34,048 nt of DNA from positions 1 to 34,048 of the forward strand of contig CANQSA010000025.1 of NCBI GenBank assembly GCA_947626415.1, written 5' to 3'. Position 1 is the first letter of the stretch. Every line of letters begins with the position of its first letter. The notes under the pieces are model-generated. The model was not told the origin of the DNA. It made no database searches and saw nothing but the letters and a program-made list of their open reading frames with translations. This stretch comes from an uncultured Lachnospiraceae bacterium (lineage in GTDB: Bacteria; Bacillota; Clostridia; Lachnospirales; Lachnospiraceae). A program made the position numbers and the translations under genes. Of the stretch, positions 1 through 8,506 are shown in pieces.

Positions 1-1
1 G

Positions 2-3000
2 CATATTAACAGAGAATTGCCGTCCGACGCTTTGGACGACGCTCTGTTCAAGCTCAAAAACTTTGAGAACGGCTCTCTTGTGCAGAAGAATGCCGTCTTT
101 ATGGATTATCTCCAAAACGGTATTCCCGTGCGATACTTTGTAGATGGCGAAGAACGCTCCTCTATTGTCTATCTTGTAGACTACAAAAATCCCGACAATA
201 ACTCCTTTATCGTTGCCAACCAATGGACTTTTATTGAGAACAGCAATAAACGAGCTGATATTATCCTGTTTTTGAACGGGCTTCCCGTTGTGCTTATTGA
301 ACTGAAATCTCCGTCCCGTGAAGAAACCGACGCTTCCGAAGCATATCGACAGATTCGCAATTATATACAGGAAATTCCGTCGATGTTCATTTACAACGCT
401 ATCTGCGTTATGAGCGATCAACTCACCTCAAAAGCGGGAACGATCACTTCGGGCGAAGATCGCTTTATGGAATGGAAAACCAAAGACGGCAGCTATGAAA
501 ACACGCAGTACGCACAGTTCGATACCTTCTTTGAGGGAATGTTCCAAAAAGAAAGGCTGCTTGACATCATCAAAAACTTTATCTGCTTCTCTAACGAGGG
601 AACACAGATCTTCAAAATCCTTGCCGGCTATCATCAGTATTTCGCCGTAAATAAAGCGGTTGCGTCTACCCAAAAAGCCACCATGACCGACGGCAAGGGC
701 GGTGTCTTCTGGCATACGCAAGGCAGCGGCAAGTCGCTTTCTATGGTGTTCTACGCTCACCGTTTGCAGGAGGCGCTTGACAGCCCGACTATCGTAGTGC
801 TGACCGACCGCAATGACCTGGACGACCAGCTTTTCGGGCAGTTTGCTAAGTGCAAAGAGTTCCTGCGCCAAGAGCCCATGCACACTGAGAGCAGAGAGCA
901 CTTGAAAACCCTGCTTGCCGGCAGACAGGCAAACGGCATTATCTTTACCACTATGCAGAAATTCGAGGAGGCCTCAGAGCCGCTGTCTGACCGCAGAAAT
1001 ATCGTCGTAATGGCAGACGAAGCGCACCGTGGGCAATACGGACTTGCAGAAAAAATCCGAATTACCAAAAACGAGGACGGTGAAGAAGTTGCCAAGCGTG
1101 TTGTAGGCACGGCGAGAATTATACGCAATACTTTGCCGAACGCTACATACATAGGCTTTACCGGAACGCCCATTTCTTCCAAAGACCGCAGCACCCGTGA
1201 GGTGTTCGGGGACTACATTGACGTTTATGATATGACGCAGGCGGTGGAGGACGGAGCGACGAGACCGGTCTACTATGAAAGCCGTGTCGTGAAACTGAAG
1301 CTCGACGAAGCCACCTTGAAGCTGATAGATACCGAATACGACATTATGGCGAACAACGCCGACCCCGAAGTAATCGAAAAGAGCAAGCATGAGCTTGGAC
1401 AAATGGAAGCCGTACTCGGAAACGACAATACCATAAACTCCCTCGTTTGCGATATTCTCGACCACTACGAGAACAATCGTGAACATCTTTTGACCGGCAA
1501 AGCGATGATCGTTGCGTATTCGAGACCCATCGCAATGAAGATCTACAAGCGAATTTTGGAGTTGCGCCCCGCTTGGACGGAAAAGGTGGGCGTGGTTATG
1601 ACTTCCGGTAACAACGACCCCGAAGAATGGCGTCAAATCATCGGTAATAAGCATCATAAGGACGAACTGGCAAAGAAGTTCAAGGACAACGACAGTCTAA
1701 TGAAGATCGCCATAGTTGTGGATATGTGGCTGACTGGCTTTGATGTTCCGTCCCTTGCTACGATGTATGTTTATAAGCCGATGGCAGGCTATAATCTTAT
1801 GCAGGCTATCGCCCGTGTCAACCGTGTATTCCGAGACAAAGAAGGCGGTCTTGTAGTAGATTATGTCGGCATTGCTTCGGCACTGAAACAGGCAATGAAC
1901 GACTACACAAGCCGTGACAAGAAAAACTATGGAGATACTGATGTGGCGAAAGTTGCTTATCCAAAGTTCCTTGAAAAGCTATCCATCTGTCGTGACAAGT
2001 TCCATGGGTTCGATTACCGCAAGTTTATGACCGGCTCTGATTTGGAAAGAGCAAAGACCATCAGCGGCGCTGTCAATTTTATCATCAGCAGAGAAAAAGT
2101 TGAGGATAAGGACAATTTCGTGAAAGAAGCTCTCATACTCCATCAGGCGCTCTCCCTCTGCTCCTCTCTTGTGGATGAAGATATGCGATTTGAAGCGGCA
2201 TTCTTTGAGTCGGTGCGTGTGCTTGTGTTGAGACTGACGAACACCGGCGTCGGCAAGAAGATCTCACTGCCGGAAATGAATGCGAGAATTAACGAGCTGC
2301 TCAAACAGAGTATCAAAAGCGAAGGCGTTATCAATCTATTCTCTGACATCAAAGAGGAATTTTCGCTGTTTGATCCCAAGTTTCTCGAAGAAGTCGCCAA
2401 TATGAAAGAGAAAAACCTTGCAGTGGAGCTGCTTAAAAAATTGATAGCCGAACAGGTCTTCATCTATCGCAGGACAAATGTGGTCAAGTCGGAGAAATTC
2501 AGCGAGATTATGCAGCGTTCCCTCAATGCATATTTAAACGGTATGCTCACCAATGAAGAAGTTATCGAAGAAATGCTGAAACTTGCCAAGCAGATTGCTA
2601 CGGCGCAAAAAGAAGGCAAACAGCTAGGACTCAGTGCTGATGAACTTGCTTTCTATGACGCTCTAACTAAGCCGCAGGCAATCAAAGATTTCTACAATAA
2701 TGAAGAACTAATTGCAATCACTAAAGAGCTTGCGGATACGCTGCGAAAAAACAAAACTGTTGATTGGCAAAGACGGGAATCGGCAAGGGCTAAAATGCGT
2801 ATGCTGATAAAGAAACTGTTGAAAAAGCACAAATACCCGCCAGAGGGTATGGAGGATGCAGTACAGACCGTTATGACACAGTGTGAGCTATGGACAGATA
2901 ATACGGATATGCTTGAACCAGAAGAAAAAGTTGTTAAATATTCTTTTGAACCAGCAAAAAATTTAGCAATGATAGCAGAAAACCCTGCACCATACAAAGA

Positions 3001-3010
3001 TATAAAATGA
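2..3010 (+). CDS. hsdR: Type I restriction enzyme R subunit HsdR (5' end outside window)
   Basis: This is the motor and nuclease subunit of a type I restriction-modification complex. It translocates DNA with ATP and cuts at a distance. The frame is open to the window edge, so the true start lies upstream; the first in-frame start-like codon is a TTG at 17. Counting from that codon, the PD-(D/E)xK nuclease core is Asp81 with Glu95-Leu-Lys97. The helicase motor follows, with TQGSGKS (Walker A) at 234-240, DEAH at 334-337, a GFTGTP motif near 380 and the QAIARVNR motif VI near 600. The tail is helical, as usual for HsdR. About 1000 residues fits the family. No hsdM or hsdS gene is present downstream, so they would have to be upstream. 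The reading frame is intact up to a TGA stop. Confidence 0.95.
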   Translation, partial: HINRELPSDALDDALFKLKNFENGSLVQKNAVFMDYLQNGIPVRYFVDGEERSSIVYLVDYKNPDNNSFIVANQWTFIENSNKRADIILFLNGLPVVLIELKSPSREETDASEAYRQIRNYIQEIPSMFIYNAICVMSDQLTSKAGTITSGEDRFMEWKTKDGSYENTQYAQFDTFFEGMFQKERLLDIIKNFICFSNEGTQIFKILAGYHQYFAVNKAVASTQKATMTDGKGGVFWHTQGSGKSLSMVFYAHRLQEALDSPTIVVLTDRNDLDDQLFGQFAKCKEFLRQEPMHTESREHLKTLLAGRQANGIIFTTMQKFEEASEPLSDRRNIVVMADEAHRGQYGLAEKIRITKNEDGEEVAKRVVGTARIIRNTLPNATYIGFTGTPISSKDRSTREVFGDYIDVYDMTQAVEDGATRPVYYESRVVKLKLDEATLKLIDTEYDIMANNADPEVIEKSKHELGQMEAVLGNDNTINSLVCDILDHYENNREHLLTGKAMIVAYSRPIAMKIYKRILELRPAWTEKVGVVMTSGNNDPEEWRQIIGNKHHKDELAKKFKDNDSLMKIAIVVDMWLTGFDVPSLATMYVYKPMAGYNLMQAIARVNRVFRDKEGGLVVDYVGIASALKQAMNDYTSRDKKNYGDTDVAKVAYPKFLEKLSICRDKFHGFDYRKFMTGSDLERAKTISGAVNFIISREKVEDKDNFVKEALILHQALSLCSSLVDEDMRFEAAFFESVRVLVLRLTNTGVGKKISLPEMNARINELLKQSIKSEGVINLFSDIKEEFSLFDPKFLEEVANMKEKNLAVELLKKLIAEQVFIYRRTNVVKSEKFSEIMQRSLNAYLNGMLTNEEVIEEMLKLAKQIATAQKEGKQLGLSADELAFYDALTKPQAIKDFYNNEELIAITKELADTLRKNKTVDWQRRESARAKMRMLIKKLLKKHKYPPEGMEDAVQTVMTQCELWTDNTDMLEPEEKVVKYSFEPAKNLAMIAENPAPYKDIK

Positions 3011-3018
3011 TTCTTGAC

Positions 3019-3060
3019 GGCGGTACTGTTCTTTACCATGAACAATACCGCCAATATTTT
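3019..3060 (+). terminator. Rho-independent terminator-like hairpin after hsdR
   Basis: GGCGGTA (3019-3025) pairs with TACCGCC (3046-3052). After one mismatch an inner TGTTC/GAACA stem continues it, with an 8-nt loop. AATATTTTATTT follows. It begins 8 nt after the hsdR stop, as expected for an intrinsic terminator, although the T-run is interrupted. Confidence 0.6.
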
Positions 3061-3101
3061 ATTTAATACAAAATGATAAGCACCCTCTATTCATTTTCCT
3101 T

Positions 3102-3130
3102 TTGACACTCACCCCAAATAATGTTATACT
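3102..3130 (+). promoter_or_regulatory. Sigma-A type promoter of the two-component operon
   Basis: TTGACA at 3102-3107, a 17-bp spacer and TATACT at 3125-3130 form a near-perfect vegetative promoter. It lies 47 bp before the response regulator start. The sequence GATAGGGGGAAAG just before that start supplies the ribosome site. Confidence 0.8.
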
Positions 3131-3176
3131 GATTTTTAGAGATGAAAAAATGAAATGATAGGGGGAAAGTTCAATC

Positions 3177-3839
3177 ATGACGAAAATTCTGATCGTGGAG
3201 GATGAGCCGGCAATCGCGGCCATGATCCGCGAGATTCTAAAACTTTCTGATTATTCCAGCGACATTTGTAATAACGGGCCGGACGCCCTGCAGGCAGTCT
3301 GCACTACGGATTATGACCTGATCCTGTTGGATGTGATGCTGCCGGGCATGGATGGATTTGAGATTATGGACGCCATCCGGGATTTTGGATTTCCGGTTAT
3401 CTTTCTGACCGCCAAACAGGGACTTGAAGATAAGGTCCGCGGACTGCGGGCAGGCGCGGACGACTATATCGTCAAGCCGTTTGAAGCCATGGAACTGACG
3501 GCCCGGATCGAAGCGGTGCTCCGCAGGAAAAATCAGATCGACGCTTCCTATCACTACCGTAATATTGAATATCAGGAAGATTCCCACCGGGTTTTGCTGG
3601 ACGGCAAAGCGGTACATATGACGCCGAAAGAATTTGAACTGTTCGGCTTTTTTTTGAAGAACCAGGGACTGGTGATCTCCCGGGAGAAACTGTTTGAATC
3701 GATATGGGGATATCGGTCCGAAGGAGAATCCCGCACCGTTGACGCGCATATCAACCAGCTTCGCAAAAAACTCGGTCTGCAGAATGAACTGCTCACGGTT
3801 CCCAGGCTCGGCTACCGCCTGATCCGGATCAAATCATAA
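3177..3839 (+). CDS. OmpR/PhoB-family response regulator
   Basis: A 220-residue DNA-binding response regulator. The receiver domain (1-115) has the acidic pocket Glu8/Asp9, phospho-acceptor Asp52 in LLDVMLPGMDG, switch Thr78 and Lys100 in the IVKPF motif. The C-terminal winged helix (about 125-220) has the usual OmpR pattern ending in RKKLG...RLGYRL. It is first in an apparent operon with the sensor kinase that starts 59 bp downstream, so the kinase is its likely phosphate donor. The ligand and regulon cannot be read from the sequence. The third gene of the operon is a candidate partner. Confidence 0.95.
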   Translation: MTKILIVEDEPAIAAMIREILKLSDYSSDICNNGPDALQAVCTTDYDLILLDVMLPGMDGFEIMDAIRDFGFPVIFLTAKQGLEDKVRGLRAGADDYIVKPFEAMELTARIEAVLRRKNQIDASYHYRNIEYQEDSHRVLLDGKAVHMTPKEFELFGFFLKNQGLVISREKLFESIWGYRSEGESRTVDAHINQLRKKLGLQNELLTVPRLGYRLIRIKS

Positions 3840-3898
3840 CGGAAATCCGAACGGAAACCATCGCGGAAACCGCGCACAGTAAAGAACGGAGGCACAAG

Positions 3899-5356
3899 AT
3901 GTCATTGCGTCTTTGGCAGCGAATTTATTTAACCGTATTTATCCTTGTTTCCGTTATTCTGGCAATCTTCTCGATTTTATGGCAGCGGAATTCATTCCGT
4001 ATCATGCTGGAATCAGAACAGAACACAGCGATCTCGGAACACTCCTATATTATCAATACCATCCAGAACGCTGTTTTGACGGAACAGCTGCGCCAGGGAA
4101 AACTCACGGTAACGACCGGGGATATCCGTACTCTGGTTTCGCTGACTCTGCAGGAACAGATCACACAGGACTGCGCGCTTTTTCTGGGTTCGGTTATCTA
4201 CGCGTATAATCACGAAGAAACCCTGGAACAGAAAAAACAGTTCTCCGAGATCGATAATTCCAATTATGCCCTGCACACAGTTCTGGACGGGGACCGGTAT
4301 CTGTGCTATGTGACGTCCCGATTCAGTGTACAGGACAGTTCATTTGTGCTGGTATCAGTCCGGGATCTGTCTTCCCTGTATACCCTGTCGCAGACCTCAA
4401 ACTGGCAGCTGTTGTTTTTATATACGGCGGGCGCTTCGATCATGGCGATTGTGCTGTTTGTTTCGCTTCGCTCTCTGCTGAAACCGCTTCAGAAATTAAA
4501 TACCGGAATTACTGCCATTGCGGAAGGCAATTACAGCATGCGTCTGCCGCAGACACGCAAAGACGAACTCGGCGTGATCACAGACAATATCAACCGGATG
4601 GCTGCCGCAATTGAGACAAATGTCCGGGAGTTAAAACAGGTAGCGGACGACCGGCAGAAATTTATCGACAACCTGAGCCACGAGATGAAAACACCGCTGA
4701 CTTCCATTCTGGGATATGCGGATCTGTTGACGATCGTAGAAGATATTGATCCGGTAACCCGTACCGAATACGCGAAGGTGATCCTGTCCGAGAGCAAACG
4801 GCTCCGTACATTGTCGGATAAACTGATGGAGCTGATCACGGTGGGACAGATCACTTCCCAGGAAATGCGGATGCTTCCCATTGAACCTCTGATCGATGAG
4901 GTGGCGCTTTCGGTCAGACCTATGCTGACACAGCAAAATCAGCATCTGATCATAAATGTACAGCCCTTTTCCCTGTACGCGGATAAAACGCTGCTGCAGT
5001 CCATGCTGTACAATCTTATCGATAACGCAAGAAAAGCCTCCCCTTCCGAAGGCAACATACTGCTGCAGGCGATGATCCGGGACGGGCGCCCGATTTTAAC
5101 CGTAACGGATTACGGAATCGGGATTCCGCCGGAAGACCTGGAACAGATCACGAAACCGTTTTACATGGTGGATAAATCCCGCTCCCGGCAGGCAGGCGGT
5201 TCCGGTCTGGGACTTGCGCTGTGTCAGGAAATCGCGGCGCTGCATCATGCGAAACTGAAAATTCAAAGCGAACTGGGAAAAGGCACGGAAGTTTCCGTTA
5301 TTTTCCCGTCTGAGAACGAAACGACAGAAAGGAGTATCTCCAATGAAACAGGTTAA
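3899..5356 (+). CDS. Membrane sensor histidine kinase (HAMP-HisKA-HATPase)
   Basis: A 485-residue sensor kinase. TM1 is at about 8-28, followed by an extracytoplasmic sensor segment of roughly 140 residues and TM2 at about 170-190. A HAMP linker (about 192-245) leads to the dimerisation helix with phospho-accepting His261 in LSHEMKTPL. The ATPase domain has the N box (YNLIDNARKA, 371-380), G1 box (DYGIGIP, 404-410), F box (KPFYMVDKSRS) and G2 box (GGSGLGLAL, 433-441). All catalytic motifs are intact. A GGAGG site precedes the ATG. Its last 14 bp overlap the next gene, which implies translational coupling. It should act on the regulator encoded just upstream. Confidence 0.95.
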   Translation: MSLRLWQRIYLTVFILVSVILAIFSILWQRNSFRIMLESEQNTAISEHSYIINTIQNAVLTEQLRQGKLTVTTGDIRTLVSLTLQEQITQDCALFLGSVIYAYNHEETLEQKKQFSEIDNSNYALHTVLDGDRYLCYVTSRFSVQDSSFVLVSVRDLSSLYTLSQTSNWQLLFLYTAGASIMAIVLFVSLRSLLKPLQKLNTGITAIAEGNYSMRLPQTRKDELGVITDNINRMAAAIETNVRELKQVADDRQKFIDNLSHEMKTPLTSILGYADLLTIVEDIDPVTRTEYAKVILSESKRLRTLSDKLMELITVGQITSQEMRMLPIEPLIDEVALSVRPMLTQQNQHLIINVQPFSLYADKTLLQSMLYNLIDNARKASPSEGNILLQAMIRDGRPILTVTDYGIGIPPEDLEQITKPFYMVDKSRSRQAGGSGLGLALCQEIAALHHAKLKIQSELGKGTEVSVIFPSENETTERSISNETG

Positions 5357-6377
5357 TCGGTTACACAAATCTAAAAAGCTCCGGCCCGCATTCCGTCTCG
5401 TACTGTGTTCGGTCGCGGTGATCGCCGTTGGCTGTATTGCCACGCTTTTGATCAGCAATCATCTGGTCTCCTTCTTTCTGGGAGAAAAGGACGTAAGCCA
5501 GTCTAAGATTTCCTCCGGGCAGATCGTTTTAAATAATACAACCTATAATCTGTATCCCTGGAGCTACTATACGGAGGAAAACACACAGAACCTGTCCGAA
5601 GAAGAATTTGCTTCCATGTCTCTGGAACTGCGGACAGCCGACCAGCTTGCGATGATCCTGAACTCCCTGGGTATCGTCACTTATGATCCGAAAGCGATGC
5701 AGGACCTGATAAAAGATTATTGTAAGAAATTTGAATTGGAAACGGATGACGAGACGCGGACCTGGTATGTCCTGGACGGCGCCCCGTTAAAAGAACATAC
5801 GAATGAATACCGGATATACTGTATGATCGATACGGATTTCGATATCTTTTCCTTCCATATCCTGAAGCAGGACGCTTCCATTTCCGATCTCACGCCGGTT
5901 CAGCAGTATCTGACCAATGTTCTGAAGGTTCTTTCCACTACCGATCAGAGCGAGATCGCAGAAAAGGGGAAAAACGATCCGGATCTCTATAACTTCGGGC
6001 TGCCGGCTGCTACGATCTATACATTACAGAATATGGCGGACCGCAACAAGATCGATCCCGCTTATCTGACATTAGACGCCTATCAGATGATCGGAGAACA
6101 GCTGACACATTTCCTGTATCGGATGGACGATGTTTTTCTGTCAAACTCTCTGCAGCTGTTTGACTCATTTCTGACCTATGACGCGGAGTCTATTTATAAG
6201 CAGCTTCTGCTGTCAGACAGCTCCATACGGATCGAAAAGAATGTTTTAGCCATACCCTTTACCAATGTGTCCGGCGTTTCTCCGTTTGACAGTTCCAAAT
6301 CTTCATTTTTGATCTACATTTATTTTGACCCGGCAACATTTCAGTTTTGTGGATATCACTTTCAGGAGATGAACTAG
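5343..6377 (+). CDS. Unknown membrane-anchored extracytoplasmic protein, third gene of the two-component operon
   Basis: A 344-residue protein of no family I recognise. A basic N-terminus (KKLRPAFR) is followed by one hydrophobic segment at about 19-41 with no clear cleavage site, so it is probably a signal anchor with about 300 residues outside. The outer part is rich in acidic and aromatic residues and has no repeats or catalytic signature I can name. Its ATG lies inside the last codons of the kinase gene, with AGGAG 8 nt upstream, so expression is almost certainly coupled to the kinase. An accessory sensor or a signal-modulating partner is plausible, but this rests only on gene order. Confidence 0.75.
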   Translation: MKQVNRLHKSKKLRPAFRLVLCSVAVIAVGCIATLLISNHLVSFFLGEKDVSQSKISSGQIVLNNTTYNLYPWSYYTEENTQNLSEEEFASMSLELRTADQLAMILNSLGIVTYDPKAMQDLIKDYCKKFELETDDETRTWYVLDGAPLKEHTNEYRIYCMIDTDFDIFSFHILKQDASISDLTPVQQYLTNVLKVLSTTDQSEIAEKGKNDPDLYNFGLPAATIYTLQNMADRNKIDPAYLTLDAYQMIGEQLTHFLYRMDDVFLSNSLQLFDSFLTYDAESIYKQLLLSDSSIRIEKNVLAIPFTNVSGVSPFDSSKSSFLIYIYFDPATFQFCGYHFQEMN

Positions 6378-6393
6378 GCGGCAAACCGCCTAG
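6374..6393. repeat. Perfect palindrome carrying both convergent stop codons
   Basis: CTAGGCGG (6374-6381), loop CAAA, CCGCCTAG (6386-6393). The TAG stop of the upstream plus-strand gene and the TAG stop of the minus-strand permease lie in the two arms. A hairpin would form in both transcripts, but no T-run follows on either side, so it is not a classical terminator. Confidence 0.6.
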
Positions 6394-7040
6394 AACTCCT
6401 TCCGCGCCATAATCCGGCTGCTGAGCCATATGGAGCCTGCAAGGAACAGGAGTACAAAACAGATCCCGATCCCCGCCGTCATCCCCGGATGTACGGCAAT
6501 CCATTCCGAGATCCTGGGCAGCCCTTCTTCTGCCGGCATAAGAAACCGCACCAGTTCTACGCTTGTCAGAAATATCGCCACAACTCCCAGTAAAATGATA
6601 TTTCTGCCTTTTTCCGCGCCGAATTTCAACAGCAGCGGTATCATAAGCGACTGCAGCAGGATCACAAGGCCACAGTACATACCAGCCTGGGAAAGCAATC
6701 TGAGCCAGCCCTGCTTCATATCCGGCAGGATTAGCCCCGCCGCTGTTACGATCCCTATACTCATAAGTTCAAATAAGACGCCGCTGCAGATCCCCAGCAG
6801 ATATTTCGCGGCTACATACTGTTTCCGGCTGACAGGCAGCGTCATTAAAAATCCAATGCCCGGCTCGTCATAGGATATCGTATTAATCACAAACATGGCG
6901 CCTAAAACCGTCATATACCCCATCGCGAAATCCACTGCTTTATTTTGAAAAACCAGAAAAATTTCTATTGCCGCCATCAGCAGCAGCACGAACCGCATCT
7001 CTTTTAACAGATAAATATCTTTCCGTATCAGTCCATTCAT
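6390..7040 (-). CDS. ABC-2 type permease of a YtrA-type ABC unit
   Basis: A 216-residue membrane protein with about six hydrophobic helices and a short basic N-terminus (MNGLIRKDIYLLKE), typical of small ABC-2 permeases. The EPGIGFLMTLPVSRKQYV stretch after the second helix is the loop usually seen in this family. It overlaps the ATPase gene by ATGA, so it is translationally coupled and is the obvious membrane half of that transporter. The substrate is unknown. Related GntR-ABC units in Firmicutes respond to cell-wall-active compounds or peptides. Confidence 0.85.
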   Translation of the reverse strand: MNGLIRKDIYLLKEMRFVLLLMAAIEIFLVFQNKAVDFAMGYMTVLGAMFVINTISYDEPGIGFLMTLPVSRKQYVAAKYLLGICSGVLFELMSIGIVTAAGLILPDMKQGWLRLLSQAGMYCGLVILLQSLMIPLLLKFGAEKGRNIILLGVVAIFLTSVELVRFLMPAEEGLPRISEWIAVHPGMTAGIGICFVLLFLAGSIWLSSRIMARKEF

Positions 7041-7888
7041 AAGCGTTCTCCTTGTATCATCATACTGATCACATCATCAATGTTTCCCTTTTCCATAAGA
7101 ACGCCCGGATAGTTTTCCAAATAAAACTGCCGTGCGTCCGTCAGGCAGCGGACTCCATACGCTTCCTTTTGCTTTCGCAAAAGATACTGCTTTTCAATCC
7201 CCGAAAACTGCGCCTCATCCAGTTTCAGGATCCCGTAATCGCTGAGGATTCGGTCTGTCTCTTCATGCAGGATGATCCTGCCCTGATCGATCATATAGAT
7301 CTCGTCGCACAGTTTTTCCAGATCCGATGAAATATGCGAACTGATCAAAATTGACCGATGTTCTTCCATCATGTATTCCCGGAGCAGATCCATGATCTCT
7401 TCCCGCGCCAGCACATCCAGCCCTGCCGCCGGCTCGTCTAAGATCAGCAGATCCGCCTGATAGCTCGTGGCGATCAGCAGCTTCAGCCGCGCCAGCATAC
7501 CGGTAGAAAATTCCTTTGTCTTCTGCCGAAGCGGAATCTGAAACCGATCGCACTTCCGAAAAAAATCTTCCGCGTCAAATTTCGCGTATAGGCGTCCCAT
7601 CACATCAGCGATCTGTTTGACTGTCATGATATTGGAAAAGGTACTGTCCGCCAATACGACGCCGATTCGCTGCCGCAGTTCGCTGTCAAGTTCCCGGCTG
7701 TCCGTACCGAAGATCCGGATCTCTCCGGAATCCGGTATGACCAGATTTAAAATTGCCTTAAACGTGGTGCTTTTGCCGGCACCGTTCTTTCCGATCAGTC
7801 CGACGATCCGTCCTTCCTGTACCTGCAGGGAACAATCCAGATCAAACCGCCGATACTGTTTTCTTACATTTTTTACTTCTAATAACAT
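7037..7888 (-). CDS. ABC transporter ATP-binding protein
   Basis: A 283-residue ABC ATPase. Walker A is GKNGAGKS (33-40), Walker B is LLILDEP (147-153) and the switch His is in SSHIS (185). The signature motif is degenerate: EFSTGM at about 126-131 in place of LSGGQ, which is common in the YtrB/BcrA-like exporter group. I chose the ATG at 7888 (MLLEVKNV) because GGAG lies 6 nt before it. An ATG 12 nt further upstream is in frame but has no good ribosome site. The C-terminal 70 residues are an extension typical of this exporter class. It lies 22 bp after the GntR regulator and overlaps the permease by 4 bp. Confidence 0.92.
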   Translation of the reverse strand: MLLEVKNVRKQYRRFDLDCSLQVQEGRIVGLIGKNGAGKSTTFKAILNLVIPDSGEIRIFGTDSRELDSELRQRIGVVLADSTFSNIMTVKQIADVMGRLYAKFDAEDFFRKCDRFQIPLRQKTKEFSTGMLARLKLLIATSYQADLLILDEPAAGLDVLAREEIMDLLREYMMEEHRSILISSHISSDLEKLCDEIYMIDQGRIILHEETDRILSDYGILKLDEAQFSGIEKQYLLRKQKEAYGVRCLTDARQFYLENYPGVLMEKGNIDDVISMMIQGERL

Positions 7889-7910
7889 GCTATTCTCCAT
7901 TCCGGAGCGT

Positions 7911-8279
7911 TTACTCCAACATCAGTTCCCACATTTCCCGCAGTTCCTCTTCCGTCATACCGCAGGCTTTTCCTTTCTGAATCGCGGACTCCAGCAGTTC
8001 CTCCACTTCTCTCCTCCGAGCTTCCTGAACCAGGCCCCGATCCGTTCCCGCGATATAGCTTCCTTTTCCGTGTACCGTAACAACGAATCCTTCCGCTTCC
8101 AGCGCGTCATATGCCTTTTTTACCGTCAAGGCACTGATCCGCAATTCCTTCGCCAGCGCCCGCACAGACGGCAGCGCGTCATTTTCCCGCAGGGTTCCTT
8201 CTACGATCCCGGTTTTGATCTGATCCATCAGCTGTTCATAGATCGGCTGCATGGATGTGTTATGAATCATAAATCTCAT
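7911..8279 (-). CDS. GntR-family regulator, YtrA type
   Basis: A 122-residue regulator with a winged-helix domain (about 10-75; PIYEQLMDQIKTGI...LPSVRALAKELRISALTVKKAYDALEAEG) and a short C-terminal helical tail, the size of the YtrA subfamily rather than full GntR proteins with effector domains. The start at 8279 is preferred because GGAG sits 8 nt upstream and it gives the typical MRF.I...PIYEQ N-terminus; a TTG 33 nt upstream is in frame. It is first in an operon with the ABC ATPase and permease, and its promoter carries phased repeats, so autoregulation is likely. Confidence 0.92.
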   Translation of the reverse strand: MRFMIHNTSMQPIYEQLMDQIKTGIVEGTLRENDALPSVRALAKELRISALTVKKAYDALEAEGFVVTVHGKGSYIAGTDRGLVQEARRREVEELLESAIQKGKACGMTEEELREMWELMLE

Positions 8280-8341
8280 ATGCATATTTCTCCATTGTAC
8301 TGTTTTTTTCAACAGTTTTCTCAGCTGCGCTTCTGATGATA

Positions 8342-8373
8342 AACAGTATATAACAGTATAGAACAGTTGTCAA
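8342..8373 (-). promoter_or_regulatory. Consensus promoter of the gntR-ABC operon with three phased operator-like repeats
   Basis: On the minus strand, TTGACA (8368-8373), a 17-bp spacer and TATACT (8345-8350). Read on the plus strand, the same stretch holds AACAGTATA (8342-8350), AACAGTATA (8352-8360) and AACAGTTGT (8362-8370), spaced exactly 10 bp. They cover the whole -35 to -10 region, where a GntR/YtrA dimer would block RNA polymerase. The operator role is inferred. Confidence 0.75.
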
Positions 8374-8425
8374 CCCTATTCCTTGAAATTTTTGTGAAGA
8401 ATTGTAAAGTTTCTCGAAAAAGGTA

Positions 8426-8454
8426 TTGTAGTTTTCAAAACTACGTGATATAAT
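8426..8454 (+). promoter_or_regulatory. Promoter of the first DegV gene with a central palindrome
   Basis: TTGTAG (8426-8431), a 17-bp spacer and TATAAT (8449-8454). The palindrome GTAGTTTTCAAAACTAC (8428-8444, one central base) fills the spacer and overlaps the -35 box, the usual place for a repressor site. The regulator is unknown. Confidence 0.65.
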
Positions 8455-8506
8455 TTGAATAACTTGTGTTGTAATATAAATGCAGTTAAACAGAATGGAG
8501 TTTACC

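Noticed and set aside
428-1657. Several long minus-strand frames inside hsdR
   Set aside because: They are mirror frames of a strongly coded gene with all HsdR motifs on the plus strand.
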